64,000 nucleotides of DNA from NCBI GenBank assembly GCA_023423935.1, contig JAFAEQ010000039.1, positions 1 to 64,000 of the forward strand, written 5' to 3'. The stretch's first letter is position 1, and the number at the start of each line of letters is the position of its first letter. The notes below the pieces were generated by a model. The model did not search any database, was not told the DNA's origin, and was given only the letters and a program-made list of their open reading frames with translations. Shown in pieces: positions 16,171-25,078 of the stretch. This stretch comes from Pseudomonadota bacterium (GTDB taxonomy: Bacteria; Pseudomonadota; Gammaproteobacteria; Steroidobacterales; Steroidobacteraceae). Position numbers and translations under genes: made by a program.

Positions 16171-17711
16171 GCGTCCTCGTCTACGTTTCCAGGGATGCTG
16201 CGGCCCTTTCGGTCGGTGCCGACCGTGTGGCGCGATCGATCGCGCGCGAAGCGGCGGCGCGAGGTGTGGAGATCACCCTCAAGCGCAACGGCTCGCGCGG
16301 CATGTGCTGGCTCGAACCGCTGGTCGAAGTCGTCGTCGATGACGTGCGCTATGCCTACGGGCCTGTCACCGAGCGCGACGTCGCGTCGCTGTTCGATGCG
16401 GGGTTTCTCCGAAATGGCGCTCATCCTTTGAAGCTCGGTGCGACTGAGCAGATTCCCTATTTCGCCACTCAGCAACGTCTGACGTTCGCCCGCGTCGGCA
16501 TCAATGAGCCGACGAGCCTCGAAGGCTATGTCGCACTCGGCGGGTACGCGGGTCTGCGCAATGCGCTGAACATGGCTCCAGCCGAGATCGTCCAGGCGGT
16601 CACTGACTCGGGCCTGCGCGGTCGCGGCGGTGCAGCGTTCCCGACGGGCATCAAATGGAAGACCGTGCTCGATGCACCGGCTGCGCAGAAGTACGTGACC
16701 TGCAACGCCGACGAAGGCGATTCGGGCACGTTCTCGGATCGCATGCTGATGGAGGGCGATCCTTACGCGCTGATCGAAGGCATGACGATCGCAGGCCTGG
16801 CGGTCGGCGCGACGCAGGGATTCATCTATCTGCGTATCGAATATCCCCACGCGTATCGCACCTTGATCGAGGCGATCGAGATTGCGCATCGCGCCGGATA
16901 TCTCGGATCGGACATTCTGGGTTCGGGCCGGCGCTTCGATCTCGAGGTGCGGTTGGGTGCAGGCGCTTATATCTGCGGCGAAGAGACCTCCATGCTCGAA
17001 AGTCTCGAAGGCCGCCGCGGCGAAGTGCGCGTACGTCCGCCATTGCCTGCCGTGAAAGGACTCTTCGGTCAGCCGACGATCGTTAACAACGTGATTTCAC
17101 TGGCTTCGGTACCGGTCATCCTGGAGAAGGGCGCCGGCTTCTACCGCGATTTCGGCGTTGGCCGCTCGCGCGGAACATTACCGTTGCAGCTTGCGGGGAA
17201 CATCAAGCGTGGTGGCCTCGTCGAACGTGCATTCGGCCTGACTTTGCGTGAGCTGCTCTATGACTACGGCGGCGGGTCTGCCTCGGGGCGTCCGCTGCGC
17301 GCAGTGCAGATCGGCGGCCCTCTGGGCGCCTACGTGCCGGAGTCGCAGTTCGATGTGATGATCGACTATGAATCTCTGACGGGCATCGGAGCGTTGCTCG
17401 GACACGGTGGGATTGTGGCTTTCGATGACACCGTCGATATGGCCCGCATGGCGCGTTACGCCATGGAGTTCTGTGCGGTCGAGTCGTGCGGCAAGTGCAC
17501 TCCGTGCCGGATCGGCTCGAAGCGCGGCGTCGAGGTGATCGATCGCATCCTGTACGGGATCGATCGCGAGCAGAACCTGGAGCTGCTCGATGAACTGTGC
17601 GAAACGATGGTCGAGGGTTCGCTCTGCGGTCTCGGTGGGATGACGCCGTTTCCGGTTCGCAGCGCCCTGCGGCATTTTCGCAGTGACTTTCTGAAACCTC
17701 CGGTGAGGTAA
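16167..17711 (+). CDS. fdsB: NAD-dependent formate dehydrogenase, beta subunit FdsB
   Basis: The 514-residue diaphorase subunit is NuoF-like and moves electrons from formate to NAD. A thioredoxin-like N-terminal domain (about 1-110) is fused to the NADH/FMN domain, with the motif GLRGRGGAAFPTGIKWK and then CNADEGDSGTFSDR. An SLBB segment and a C-terminal [4Fe-4S] site, SCGKCTPCRIGSKRG, follow. Length and domain order match FdsB of Cupriavidus/Rhodobacter-type complexes. The start overlaps the fdsG stop, and fdsA begins 5 bases after its stop. Confidence 0.94.
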   Translation: MSVLVYVSRDAAALSVGADRVARSIAREAAARGVEITLKRNGSRGMCWLEPLVEVVVDDVRYAYGPVTERDVASLFDAGFLRNGAHPLKLGATEQIPYFATQQRLTFARVGINEPTSLEGYVALGGYAGLRNALNMAPAEIVQAVTDSGLRGRGGAAFPTGIKWKTVLDAPAAQKYVTCNADEGDSGTFSDRMLMEGDPYALIEGMTIAGLAVGATQGFIYLRIEYPHAYRTLIEAIEIAHRAGYLGSDILGSGRRFDLEVRLGAGAYICGEETSMLESLEGRRGEVRVRPPLPAVKGLFGQPTIVNNVISLASVPVILEKGAGFYRDFGVGRSRGTLPLQLAGNIKRGGLVERAFGLTLRELLYDYGGGSASGRPLRAVQIGGPLGAYVPESQFDVMIDYESLTGIGALLGHGGIVAFDDTVDMARMARYAMEFCAVESCGKCTPCRIGSKRGVEVIDRILYGIDREQNLELLDELCETMVEGSLCGLGGMTPFPVRSALRHFRSDFLKPPVR

Positions 17712-17716
17712 GAGAC

Positions 17717-20545
17717 ATGTATTCGCTCGATTACTACGACCGCGGCACGCCAGCGAGCGAAAGCACCGAGTCGGTCACTGTCGAAATCGACGGTCATACG
17801 CTCGAAGTCCCGGCCGGCATTTCGGTGATGCGTGCGGCTGCGCTCGCGCGCAAGCAGATCCCGAAACTCTGTGCGACGGACACGTTGAAGGCGTTCGGTT
17901 CGTGCCGGCTGTGTCTGGTGGAGATCGAAGGGCGAAAAGGCTATCCGGCTTCGTGCACGACTCAGGTCGCTGCAGGCATGAAGATCCGCACCGAGAGCGA
18001 TGCGCTCTCGAGACTGCGACGCGGCGTCATGGAGCTGTATCTCTCCGATCACCCGGCGCGGGAAGTGAACGATGCGACGCCCGCGCGCACTGAATTCAAG
18101 GCGATGGCGCAAGCGGTCGGACTCACGCGCAACCGCTATGACACGAGCGCACGCGCCGAAGCGGCGCTGCCCATCGACGACAGCAATCCCTATTTCAGAT
18201 TCGATTCGAACGCCTGCATCGTCTGTTCGCGCTGTGTGCGTGCCTGCGATGAAGTGCAGGGCACGTTCGCACTGACGGTTCAGGGCCGCGGCTTCGACTC
18301 GCGTGTGGTCGCAAGCCAGAACGAAACCTTCGTCGAATCCGAATGTGTATCGTGCGGTGCCTGCGTGGAGGCATGTCCCACCACGGCGCTGCAGGAGAAG
18401 AGCCTGATTGCCGGGCCGCCGCCCGAAAAGGCAGTCACCACGACGTGCGCGTACTGCGGTGTCGGCTGTTCCTTCAAGGCCGAAATGAACGGCGAAACTG
18501 TCGTGCGCATGGTGCCGAACCGGGAAGGCCATGCGAACCAGGGCCATGCCTGCGTCAAGGGCCGCTTCGCGTATGGCTATGCGACGCACCGGGACCGCGT
18601 GCTGAAGCCCATGATTCGCGCGCGCATCACGGATTCGTGGCGCGAGGTGAGCTGGGAAGAGGCGATCAGTTACGCGGCCAGCGAGTTCAAACGCATTCAG
18701 ACGAAGTTCGGTCGCGACTCCGTCGGCGGCATCACCTCGTCACGCTGTACGAACGAAGAGGCGTACCTGGTCCAGAAGCTCGTTCGTGCTGCGTTCGGCA
18801 ACAACAACGTCGACACCTGCGCGCGCGTATGTCATTCGCCCACCGGTTACGGGCTCAAGCACACGCTCGGCGAATCGGCCGGCACACAGGCATTCACCTC
18901 GGTCATGAAGTCCGATGTGGTCCTGCTGATCGGCGCGAATCCGACCGAAGGACATCCGGTGTTCGGCTCGCAGCTCAAGCGGCGTCTGCGACAGGGTGCG
19001 AAGCTCATCGTCGTCGATCCGCGCGAGATCGGGCTCGTACGCAGCCCGCATATCCAGGCGGATTACCACTTGCAGCTGCGTCCGGGCACGAACGTCGCGT
19101 TGTTGAATGCGATCGCACACGTCGTCGTCACGGAAGGGCTGACGCGCGACGCCTATATCGAAGAGCGATGCGAGCGTGCCTCCTACGAGAAGTGGAAGCA
19201 GTTCGTTGCGCATCCGGATCGTTCCCCAGAAGCCACTGCGGATATCACAGGTGTACCTGCCGAGACGGTGCGCGGTGCGGCGCGTCTGTATGCGGGTGCA
19301 GGCAATGGCGCGATCTACTACGGCCTCGGCGTGACCGAGCACAGCCAGGGCACCACCACCGTCATGTGCATCGCGAATCTTGCGATGGCGACCGGCAATA
19401 TCGGTCGCGAAGGTGTGGGCGTGAACCCGCTGCGCGGTCAGAACAATGTGCAGGGTTCGTGCGACATGGGTTCGTTTCCGCACGAGCTCAGTGGCTATCG
19501 CCACATCTCCGATGACGCCGCGCGCGCGTTGTTCGAATCCGCGTGGCACGTGCGGCTGCAGCCCGAGCCGGGCCTGCGTATTCCGAACATGTTCGAGGCC
19601 GCGCTCGAGGGCAGCTTCAAGGGCATGTACATCCAGGGCGAGGACATGGCGCAGTCCGACCCGAATACGCAGCATGTGACCGCGGCGCTCGCGTCCATGG
19701 AATGTGTCGTCGTCCAGGATCTGTTCCTGAACGAAACCGCCAAGTACGCACACGTTTTCCTGCCGGGTTCGTCGTTCCTGGAGAAGGACGGAACGTTCAC
19801 GAACGCGGAGCGGCGCATCTCGCGCGTGCGCAAGGTCATGACGCCGCTGGCGGGCTATCAGGACTGGGAAGTGACGCAGCTGTTGTCGAACGCGCTCGGC
19901 TATCCCATGAACTACGCTCATCCCTCGCAGATCATGGATGAGATCGCGGCGTTGACGCCGACGTTCACGGGGGTGACGTACGAGAAGCTCGATCGGCTCG
20001 GCAGCATCCAATGGCCGTGCAACAACGCGGCACCTGCGGGAACGCCGACGATGCACATCGATCATTTCGTGCGCGGCAAGGGCAAGTTCTTCGTCACCGA
20101 ATACGTGCCGACGAAGGAGCGCACCTCCAGCCGCTTCCCGCTGATCCTCACGACCGGACGCGTGCTGTCGCAGTACAACGTCGGCGCGCAGACGCGTCGC
20201 ACCGGTAATGTGGTGTGGCACGATCAGGATCGCCTGGAGATCCATCCGCACGACGCCGAAGCCCGTGGTATCGCGACCGACGACTGGGTGGGTGTGGCGA
20301 GCCGCGCGGGCGATACGGTGTTGCGTGCGCTCGTGACCGAACGAGTGCAGCCAGGCGTCGTCTACACGACGTTCCATTTCCCGGAGTCGGGCGCGAACGT
20401 GGTCACGACGGAGAACTCCGACTGGGCCACGAACTGTCCCGAGTACAAGGTGACGGCAGTCCAGGTCATCAAGGTCACTCAGCCTTCGTTGTGGCAGCAG
20501 CGATTCCGCGAGATCGCCGCACGTCAGCGTCGCGTCGAAACATAG
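17717..20545 (+). CDS. fdsA: NAD-dependent formate dehydrogenase, catalytic subunit FdsA
   Basis: The 942-residue subunit holds the molybdenum bis-MGD site that oxidises formate. An N-terminal [2Fe-2S] ferredoxin domain has CRLCLVEIEG. Two ferredoxin-type [4Fe-4S] sites follow, CIVCSRCVRACDE and CVSCGACVEACPT, then CAYCGVGC for the cluster next to molybdenum. The metal ligand is a Cys, not Sec, near residue 372 in TCARVCHSPTGYGL, with the usual His after it. The C-terminal cofactor-binding domain contains LTTGRVLSQYN. Length is standard. Its stop codon directly abuts the fdhD start. Confidence 0.95.
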   Translation: MYSLDYYDRGTPASESTESVTVEIDGHTLEVPAGISVMRAAALARKQIPKLCATDTLKAFGSCRLCLVEIEGRKGYPASCTTQVAAGMKIRTESDALSRLRRGVMELYLSDHPAREVNDATPARTEFKAMAQAVGLTRNRYDTSARAEAALPIDDSNPYFRFDSNACIVCSRCVRACDEVQGTFALTVQGRGFDSRVVASQNETFVESECVSCGACVEACPTTALQEKSLIAGPPPEKAVTTTCAYCGVGCSFKAEMNGETVVRMVPNREGHANQGHACVKGRFAYGYATHRDRVLKPMIRARITDSWREVSWEEAISYAASEFKRIQTKFGRDSVGGITSSRCTNEEAYLVQKLVRAAFGNNNVDTCARVCHSPTGYGLKHTLGESAGTQAFTSVMKSDVVLLIGANPTEGHPVFGSQLKRRLRQGAKLIVVDPREIGLVRSPHIQADYHLQLRPGTNVALLNAIAHVVVTEGLTRDAYIEERCERASYEKWKQFVAHPDRSPEATADITGVPAETVRGAARLYAGAGNGAIYYGLGVTEHSQGTTTVMCIANLAMATGNIGREGVGVNPLRGQNNVQGSCDMGSFPHELSGYRHISDDAARALFESAWHVRLQPEPGLRIPNMFEAALEGSFKGMYIQGEDMAQSDPNTQHVTAALASMECVVVQDLFLNETAKYAHVFLPGSSFLEKDGTFTNAERRISRVRKVMTPLAGYQDWEVTQLLSNALGYPMNYAHPSQIMDEIAALTPTFTGVTYEKLDRLGSIQWPCNNAAPAGTPTMHIDHFVRGKGKFFVTEYVPTKERTSSRFPLILTTGRVLSQYNVGAQTRRTGNVVWHDQDRLEIHPHDAEARGIATDDWVGVASRAGDTVLRALVTERVQPGVVYTTFHFPESGANVVTTENSDWATNCPEYKVTAVQVIKVTQPSLWQQRFREIAARQRRVET

Positions 20546-21382
20546 ATGTCCGCCAGCCCCGATACTCCGCTCGTGACCGGCCACTCGCCTGCGACCCTGC
20601 GCGAAGTCGAGGTCCAGCGGGAGCGGGGCGGAAGTATCGAGTGCACCACGGATCTGGTTGCCGAAGAGCGGCCGGTCGGGCTGCTCTATCACGGCATCCC
20701 GCATGTGGTGATGCTGGCATCGCCTGCGGATCTGGAAGATCTCGCCGTGGGGTTCACTCTGAGCGAAGGCATCGTCCCCGACCGGACGCATATTCGTTCC
20801 GCCGAGCTTGCGCCGAAGGATGGTTCGCTCAACGTCGATCTGCAGATCTCCGGCGAGAGTTTCTCGGCGCTGCTCAGACGGCGACGCAATCTCACGGGCC
20901 GCACGGGCTGTGGTCTGTGCGGTGTCGAAACCGTCGAAGACGCCATTCGCGATCCGCAGCCGGTCGGCACAGGCATTGCGATCACCGGCACCGAATTGCA
21001 CGCGCAGCTCGAGAGCCTGAACACGCGACAGCCGATCAATGCAAAGACAGGCAGCGTGCATGCGGCTGCCTGGGCCGTGCCCGGACGCGGCATTCAGCTC
21101 GTGCGTGAAGATGTGGGTCGCCACAACGCGCTCGACAAAGTGATCGGAGCGCTTGCACGCGCACAGATCGACGCCCGTGAGGGCTACTTTCTCATCACGA
21201 GCCGCGCAAGTTTCGAGATGGTGCAGAAGACCGCGATGATGGGGGTGTCATTCCTCGCAGCCGTGTCGGCGCCGACGGCGCTCGCCATCGAGCTCGCGAC
21301 GAATACCGGCATTACGCTCGTCGGATTTGCCCGCACCGATCGGCACGTGATCTACAGTCATCCACACCGTCTGCAACACTGA
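20546..21382 (+). CDS. fdhD: Formate dehydrogenase sulfurtransferase FdhD (FdsC)
   Basis: This 278-residue cytoplasmic protein passes sulfur from a cysteine desulfurase to the molybdenum cofactor before insertion into FdsA. The active cysteines are in RTGCGLCGVETVED. The family blocks LAVGFTLSEGI, REDVGRHNALDKVIG and TSRASFEMVQK are all present. The ATG directly follows the fdsA stop with no gap, so translation is coupled. It may also serve the YdeP-like molybdoprotein at 30544-32835, which has no FdhD of its own nearby. Confidence 0.95.
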   Translation: MSASPDTPLVTGHSPATLREVEVQRERGGSIECTTDLVAEERPVGLLYHGIPHVVMLASPADLEDLAVGFTLSEGIVPDRTHIRSAELAPKDGSLNVDLQISGESFSALLRRRRNLTGRTGCGLCGVETVEDAIRDPQPVGTGIAITGTELHAQLESLNTRQPINAKTGSVHAAAWAVPGRGIQLVREDVGRHNALDKVIGALARAQIDAREGYFLITSRASFEMVQKTAMMGVSFLAAVSAPTALAIELATNTGITLVGFARTDRHVIYSHPHRLQH

Positions 21383-21387
21383 AGCCC

Positions 21388-21618
21388 ATGGGCCCCACGC
21401 AACTCGTCACGATGGCCAACGACATCGCAGCTTTCTTCGTCGCAGAGAATGCGGCGGAGGCTGCGAGCAATATCGCTTCTCACCTCAAACGCTATTGGGA
21501 TCCGCGCATGCGCAAGCAGATCGTCGCGCACCTGGGTAACGGCGGCGAGGGTCTGACGCCCGCCGCACGCGACGCCATCGAATTGCTTGCCGCGGATCAG
21601 GCGCGCGTCGTGAGCTGA
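21388..21618 (+). CDS. fdsD: Formate dehydrogenase delta subunit FdsD
   Basis: The 76-residue product matches FdsD, the small non-cofactor subunit of soluble NAD-dependent formate dehydrogenase. The N-terminal LVTMANDIAAFF and the central HLKRYWDPRMRKQIVAHL are the recognisable parts. It completes the fds operon. The start at 21388 keeps the family N-terminus; an ATG at 21412 would cut it. Its stop overlaps the start of the cytochrome b561 gene by one base. Confidence 0.9.
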   Translation: MGPTQLVTMANDIAAFFVAENAAEAASNIASHLKRYWDPRMRKQIVAHLGNGGEGLTPAARDAIELLAADQARVVS

Positions 21619-22226
21619 TGCGCAGCGATCCGGTGCACCTCGATGCGCAAGCGCGAGGGGTCGCGCCGGTCGCTGATGCGAGTAGCGAGGCGAGGTACAC
21701 CCGCACCGCGATCGTGCTGCACTGGCTGATCGCGCTGTGTCTCTTCGCGCAGATCGGCCTTGGCTGGTATCTCGATGAGATTCCGCGCGGGACACCGGAC
21801 CGGTCCTGGTTCGTCAATCTTCACAAGTCGACGGGCCTCACGCTGGGCTTGCTGATTCTGTTCCGGCTCTACTGGCGCCTGCGACACACGCCGCCGCCGT
21901 ATCCAAGCTCGATGCCGCGATGGCAGCGGATCGCCGCGCACCTCAGTCACTGGCTGTTGTATGTCTGCATGATCGTGATGCCGCTGAGCGGCTACATCGC
22001 TTCCAACTTCAGCAAGTGGGGCGTGAAGTTGTTCAACGTCGTTGCGCTTCCGCCCTGGGGAAGCGACGACAGGAGCATCTACGCGTTCTTCAACGGCATG
22101 CATGTCATCACCTCCTATGTGCTGGTGGCGCTGATCATTGCGCATGTGCTGGGCGCCCTGAGTCACGCTCTGTCGCGCGACGGTCTGCTGCGACGGATCG
22201 GAATTGGAGTTGCGCGCAGCTTCTGA
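21618..22226 (+). CDS. Cytochrome b561-family membrane protein
   Basis: The 202-residue inner-membrane protein has four membrane helices in the bacterial cytochrome b561 pattern. Histidines fit heme ligands: IVLHWLIALCLF, VNLHKSTGLTLG, HLSHWLLYVCMIVMPLSGY and FNGMHVITSYVLVALIIAHVLG. It probably moves electrons between quinol and a periplasmic partner. ATG overlaps the fdsD stop, so it is read with the formate dehydrogenase operon, an unusual addition to soluble Fds. A terminator-like hairpin follows at 22475-22492. Confidence 0.87.
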   Translation: MRSDPVHLDAQARGVAPVADASSEARYTRTAIVLHWLIALCLFAQIGLGWYLDEIPRGTPDRSWFVNLHKSTGLTLGLLILFRLYWRLRHTPPPYPSSMPRWQRIAAHLSHWLLYVCMIVMPLSGYIASNFSKWGVKLFNVVALPPWGSDDRSIYAFFNGMHVITSYVLVALIIAHVLGALSHALSRDGLLRRIGIGVARSF

Positions 22227-22586
22227 AGCGAACGCCGTCCAATCGCCTGATGTGCCGCGAGCGTCGGGCCGGCTACAGCGACTTGGCTTCGCTTGTAATC
22301 CCACGACTGCATCCCGCAATCGTCCCGGAGCGTGGAGTCTCGAGCATCGCAGATGTCGTCATGCTCAAGATCAAGAGTGGTCTGAACGCCGAACGCGCGA
22401 CTCGAGACGCGTTTCTTCGATCCACCTAATACTTGATTGTTATCTCCAGTGGTGTCCTCACCGCGTGCCAGGCCGGCAGGCGCGAGCCTGCCTCTTTCGG
22501 GATAACGGGTTTAATGATTGGCGTGCGAGCGTCATTGCAAGAATCTTTGCCTGCCACCGCGATTGGGGCACGAGCAGGAGATCGAG
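22227..22586 (+). other. Intergenic gap after the fds operon
   Basis: No gene is visible in these 360 bases. The one clear element is the hairpin at 22475-22492, which fits the end of the fds/b561 transcript. The following bases to 22586 would hold the promoter of the OmpR-type regulator; I see no convincing -35/-10 pair. Confidence 0.6.
22475..22492 (+). terminator. Terminator-like hairpin
   Basis: GGCAGGC (22475-22481) and GCCTGCC (22486-22492) pair perfectly around a GCGA tetraloop, followed by TCTTTC. This is a compact GC stem with a modest T-rich tail. Confidence 0.65.
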
Positions 22587-23306
22587 ATGTCAGCGCATGT
22601 ACTGGTGGTCGATGACGACACCGAGGTTTGTGGCAGCATTCGCGACTACCTCGGGCAGCACGATTTTCGCGTAACCGCGGTGAACTCCGGCAAGCAGATG
22701 CTCGAGATGATCGGGCAGGAAGCCATCGATCTGCTGTTGCTCGAGCCGCGCCTGCGCGGTGGCGAGGGGATCGGACTCACCCGCAGCGTGCGCGAAACCT
22801 CGAAGCTGCCGATCGTCGTGCTCACCGGCCTGACCGAGGAAGCCGATCGCGTGATGGGGCTCGAGCTCGGAGCCGACGACTACGTCACCAAGCCTTTCTC
22901 GCCGCGCGAGCTTCTGGCGCGCATTCGTGCGGTGCTCAGGCGCTCGCAAGTCACGCTTGCCGCGACCGGTGTGGACCGTTCCGCGCGGGCGTTCCGCTTC
23001 GGCGGTTGGGAGCTCAACGTGCGCCTCCATCGTCTGACATCGCCGGCCGGAGCCCGCGTGCCGATCTCGCGCGGCGAGTTCAGTCTGCTGTGCGCGTTTC
23101 TGTCCTCGCCGCAGCGAATCCTGACCCGCGACCAGCTTCTCGATCTGTCCCGGCTGCACAGCACGGAGGTCTACGACCGATGCATCGACGTGCAGATCCT
23201 GCGGCTCCGACGCAAGATCGAGGTGGACGCCACCGAGCCGCAGTTCATCCGGACCGAGCGGGGAGTGGGTTACTACTTCGATGCCCCCGTCTCGATCGTG
23301 CGCTGA
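22587..23306 (+). CDS. OmpR/PhoB-type regulator with Glu in place of phosphoacceptor Asp
   Basis: The 239-residue protein has a receiver domain (1-118) and a winged-helix DNA-binding domain (about 135-232, with SRGEFSLLCAFLSSPQRILTR and ERGVGYYF). In the receiver the acidic pair (Asp9/Asp10), Thr80 and Lys102 are present. The phosphoacceptor position, however, reads LLLLEPRLRGG, with Glu53 where Asp is expected. Glu there often mimics phosphorylation and gives a permanently active regulator. No histidine kinase gene is adjacent. The start at 22587 has GGAGATC upstream. Targets are unknown. Confidence 0.88.
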   Translation: MSAHVLVVDDDTEVCGSIRDYLGQHDFRVTAVNSGKQMLEMIGQEAIDLLLLEPRLRGGEGIGLTRSVRETSKLPIVVLTGLTEEADRVMGLELGADDYVTKPFSPRELLARIRAVLRRSQVTLAATGVDRSARAFRFGGWELNVRLHRLTSPAGARVPISRGEFSLLCAFLSSPQRILTRDQLLDLSRLHSTEVYDRCIDVQILRLRRKIEVDATEPQFIRTERGVGYYFDAPVSIVR

Positions 23307-23347
23307 GGATCGGGGGCGCCCGATCCCGGCACACGTGGATCTGAGCG

Positions 23348-23379
23348 CCCCTCCCGAAAAAAATCTTCGAAGGGAGGGG
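23348..23379 (+). terminator. Inverted repeat after the OmpR-type gene
   Basis: CCCCTCCC (23348-23355) and GGGAGGGG (23372-23379) pair perfectly around a 16-base loop. It lies 42 bases after the regulator stop and before the FecI gene, so it may end that transcript. Confidence 0.5.
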
Positions 23380-23447
23380 TCCGACGTCCCCTGATTACCC
23401 TCTAATACGTCATAAGTCGGCTGTTGCAGACCGGCGGCTCGGGGCGT

Positions 23448-23945
23448 ATGTCGAACAGATCATTGCTCTTGGGATGGCGGCAGCAGTGGAACCGGAGCCT
23501 GGTCCAGTTCCTGCGCCGGCGCGTACCCGCCTCGGTGGACATCGAGGATCTGGCGCAGGAAACCTACCTGCGGCTGTTGCGCGCCAAGGATCTGAGCGAA
23601 GTGCGCAACCCGCACGCGTATCTGCTGCGTGTTGCACGCCATGTGGCGCTCGAGTGGCGCGGCGAACAACAGCACGTGGTGTCCGGCATCGACATCGATG
23701 AGTCGATGCTGGTGGACGAAACGCCGCCCGAGCTCGAGCTGGATGCGCGGCTTGCGGAGCATCGGTTGGAAAAGATGCTCGCCGAAGTTTCGCCCATGAT
23801 GCGAGCCGTGTTGATCCTGCGCATACGCGACGAGCGTTCCTGCGAGGAGATCGCACGCGAACTTCAGATCACTCTGCGTCAGGTACGACGCTATCTCGCG
23901 CGTGGCTATGAACGCCTGCGCGCCGCCATGGAGAACTCGTGGTGA
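23448..23945 (+). CDS. FecI-like ECF sigma factor
   Basis: The 165-residue protein is an extracytoplasmic-function sigma-70 factor with region 2 (DIEDLAQETYLRLL, NPHAYLLRVARHVALEWR) and region 4 (MRAVLILRIRDERSCEEIARELQITLRQVRRY). The FecI type works with a FecR anti-sigma protein and a TonB receptor to switch on iron-carrier uptake. The next gene is a FecR, overlapping it by 7 bases. No receptor gene follows; the nearest STN-bearing receptor is at 42606-45092. The ATG at 23448 is used because the upstream extension lacks homology. Confidence 0.88.
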   Translation: MSNRSLLLGWRQQWNRSLVQFLRRRVPASVDIEDLAQETYLRLLRAKDLSEVRNPHAYLLRVARHVALEWRGEQQHVVSGIDIDESMLVDETPPELELDARLAEHRLEKMLAEVSPMMRAVLILRIRDERSCEEIARELQITLRQVRRYLARGYERLRAAMENSW

Positions 23946-24970
23946 GTCACAACAACGATTCTTCGCTTTCGATCCCCGAGCAGGCAGCCCAGTGGTGGGT
24001 GCTGCTGAACGACGAGCATGTCTCCGCGGCGGAGAAGAGCCAGTTCTGGGAATGGGTAGTGCGCTCGCCCGAGCGAGTGGAAGCCTATCTGCAGGTTGCG
24101 GGACTGCATTCGGCTCTGCGGTCTACGGATCTGCGATGGCCGACGACACCGGCCGATCAGTTGATTCGTGAAGCGCTGACAGCACCCGTAGACCCGATCC
24201 CGTTGCGAGAACAACGTGAGCGGCGCCCCACCATGCGATGGCAGCTGGGAATTGCCGCCTCCATGCTGATCGCCATCTGCGCCACCTGGCTCTCGTTGTC
24301 GCGTCCAGAACGCTTCGAAACGAAGGTGGGAGAACAGCGTTCGGTCGTGCTCGAGGATGGCTCGCGGGTCACGCTCAATACCGATTCGAGGATCGAGGTG
24401 CGCATTGGCGAGCGCGAGCGCAAGGTGCAACTGCTGCGCGGCCAGGCACTGTTCGAGGTGTCCAGGGACGCGGCGCGTCCGTTCTACGTGGATGCGGGCA
24501 GCAGCATTTTGCGCGTGGTCGGTACGCAGTTCGATGTGTATCGGCAGCAGGATCAGACCGTGGTCACGATCCTCGAAGGTCGTGTCGCCGTGCTCGGCCA
24601 TATGAAGGACGACAGCGCGCAAGCGCCTATCCTCACGGCAGCGGACCGTATGACGGTGAGCAGGGACGGTGTGCGTCGCATCGAACGTGACACCGATATC
24701 GCTGCCGCGACTGCCTGGCTGCACGGCAGGTTGGTGTTCGAGCATCGCCCGCTCGGTGAGGTGGTGGCGGAGTTCAATCGCTACAACCTGCAGCGCATCC
24801 ACATCCTCAGCCCCGAACTGAATGCCGAGGAGATCACCGGTACTTTCGGATCGAAGGACACCACGGCATTGGCGACGTTCATCGCCGGGATTCCGGGAGC
24901 TCGCGTCGCGTCGGATGGGGAAGGCGGATACGTCGTCACCATGGATCCGAAGGCAGCGAGCCTCCTGTGA
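23939..24970 (+). CDS. FecR-like anti-sigma / signal protein
   Basis: The 343-residue protein has an N-terminal cytoplasmic part with the FecR block QAAQWWVLLNDEHVSAAEKS. One membrane segment follows near 100-118 (LGIAASMLIAICATWLSL), then the periplasmic FecR domain (KVGEQRSVVLEDGSRVTLNT) and a C-terminal STN-like segment (PLGEVVAEFNRYN). It holds the sigma factor inactive or helps it, depending on the receptor state. It starts at GTG 23939, overlapping fecI. A strong hairpin follows. Confidence 0.9.
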   Translation: MVSHNNDSSLSIPEQAAQWWVLLNDEHVSAAEKSQFWEWVVRSPERVEAYLQVAGLHSALRSTDLRWPTTPADQLIREALTAPVDPIPLREQRERRPTMRWQLGIAASMLIAICATWLSLSRPERFETKVGEQRSVVLEDGSRVTLNTDSRIEVRIGERERKVQLLRGQALFEVSRDAARPFYVDAGSSILRVVGTQFDVYRQQDQTVVTILEGRVAVLGHMKDDSAQAPILTAADRMTVSRDGVRRIERDTDIAAATAWLHGRLVFEHRPLGEVVAEFNRYNLQRIHILSPELNAEEITGTFGSKDTTALATFIAGIPGARVASDGEGGYVVTMDPKAASLL

Positions 24971-24976
24971 TGACGA

Positions 24977-25003
24977 TGCACACCCGGGACAGCTGGGTGT
25001 GCA
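24977..25003 (+). terminator. Terminator-like hairpin after the FecR gene
   Basis: TGCACACCC (24977-24985) and GGGTGTGCA (24995-25003) form a perfect 9-bp stem with a 9-base loop, 7 bases after the FecR stop. No long T-run follows. Confidence 0.6.
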
Positions 25004-25078
25004 GATGCCAGGTCCCAATGTGGCAGGTCTCTTCGGAGGCCGGCGACAGAGATTGCAACAGGCCAAGGGTGAATAGCC

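Noticed and set aside
18740..21124. A 794-codon open frame on the minus strand
   Set aside because: It runs antisense through fdsA and fdhD, which have complete cofactor motifs. The antisense product is His/Arg-rich without domains. High GC content produces such frames.
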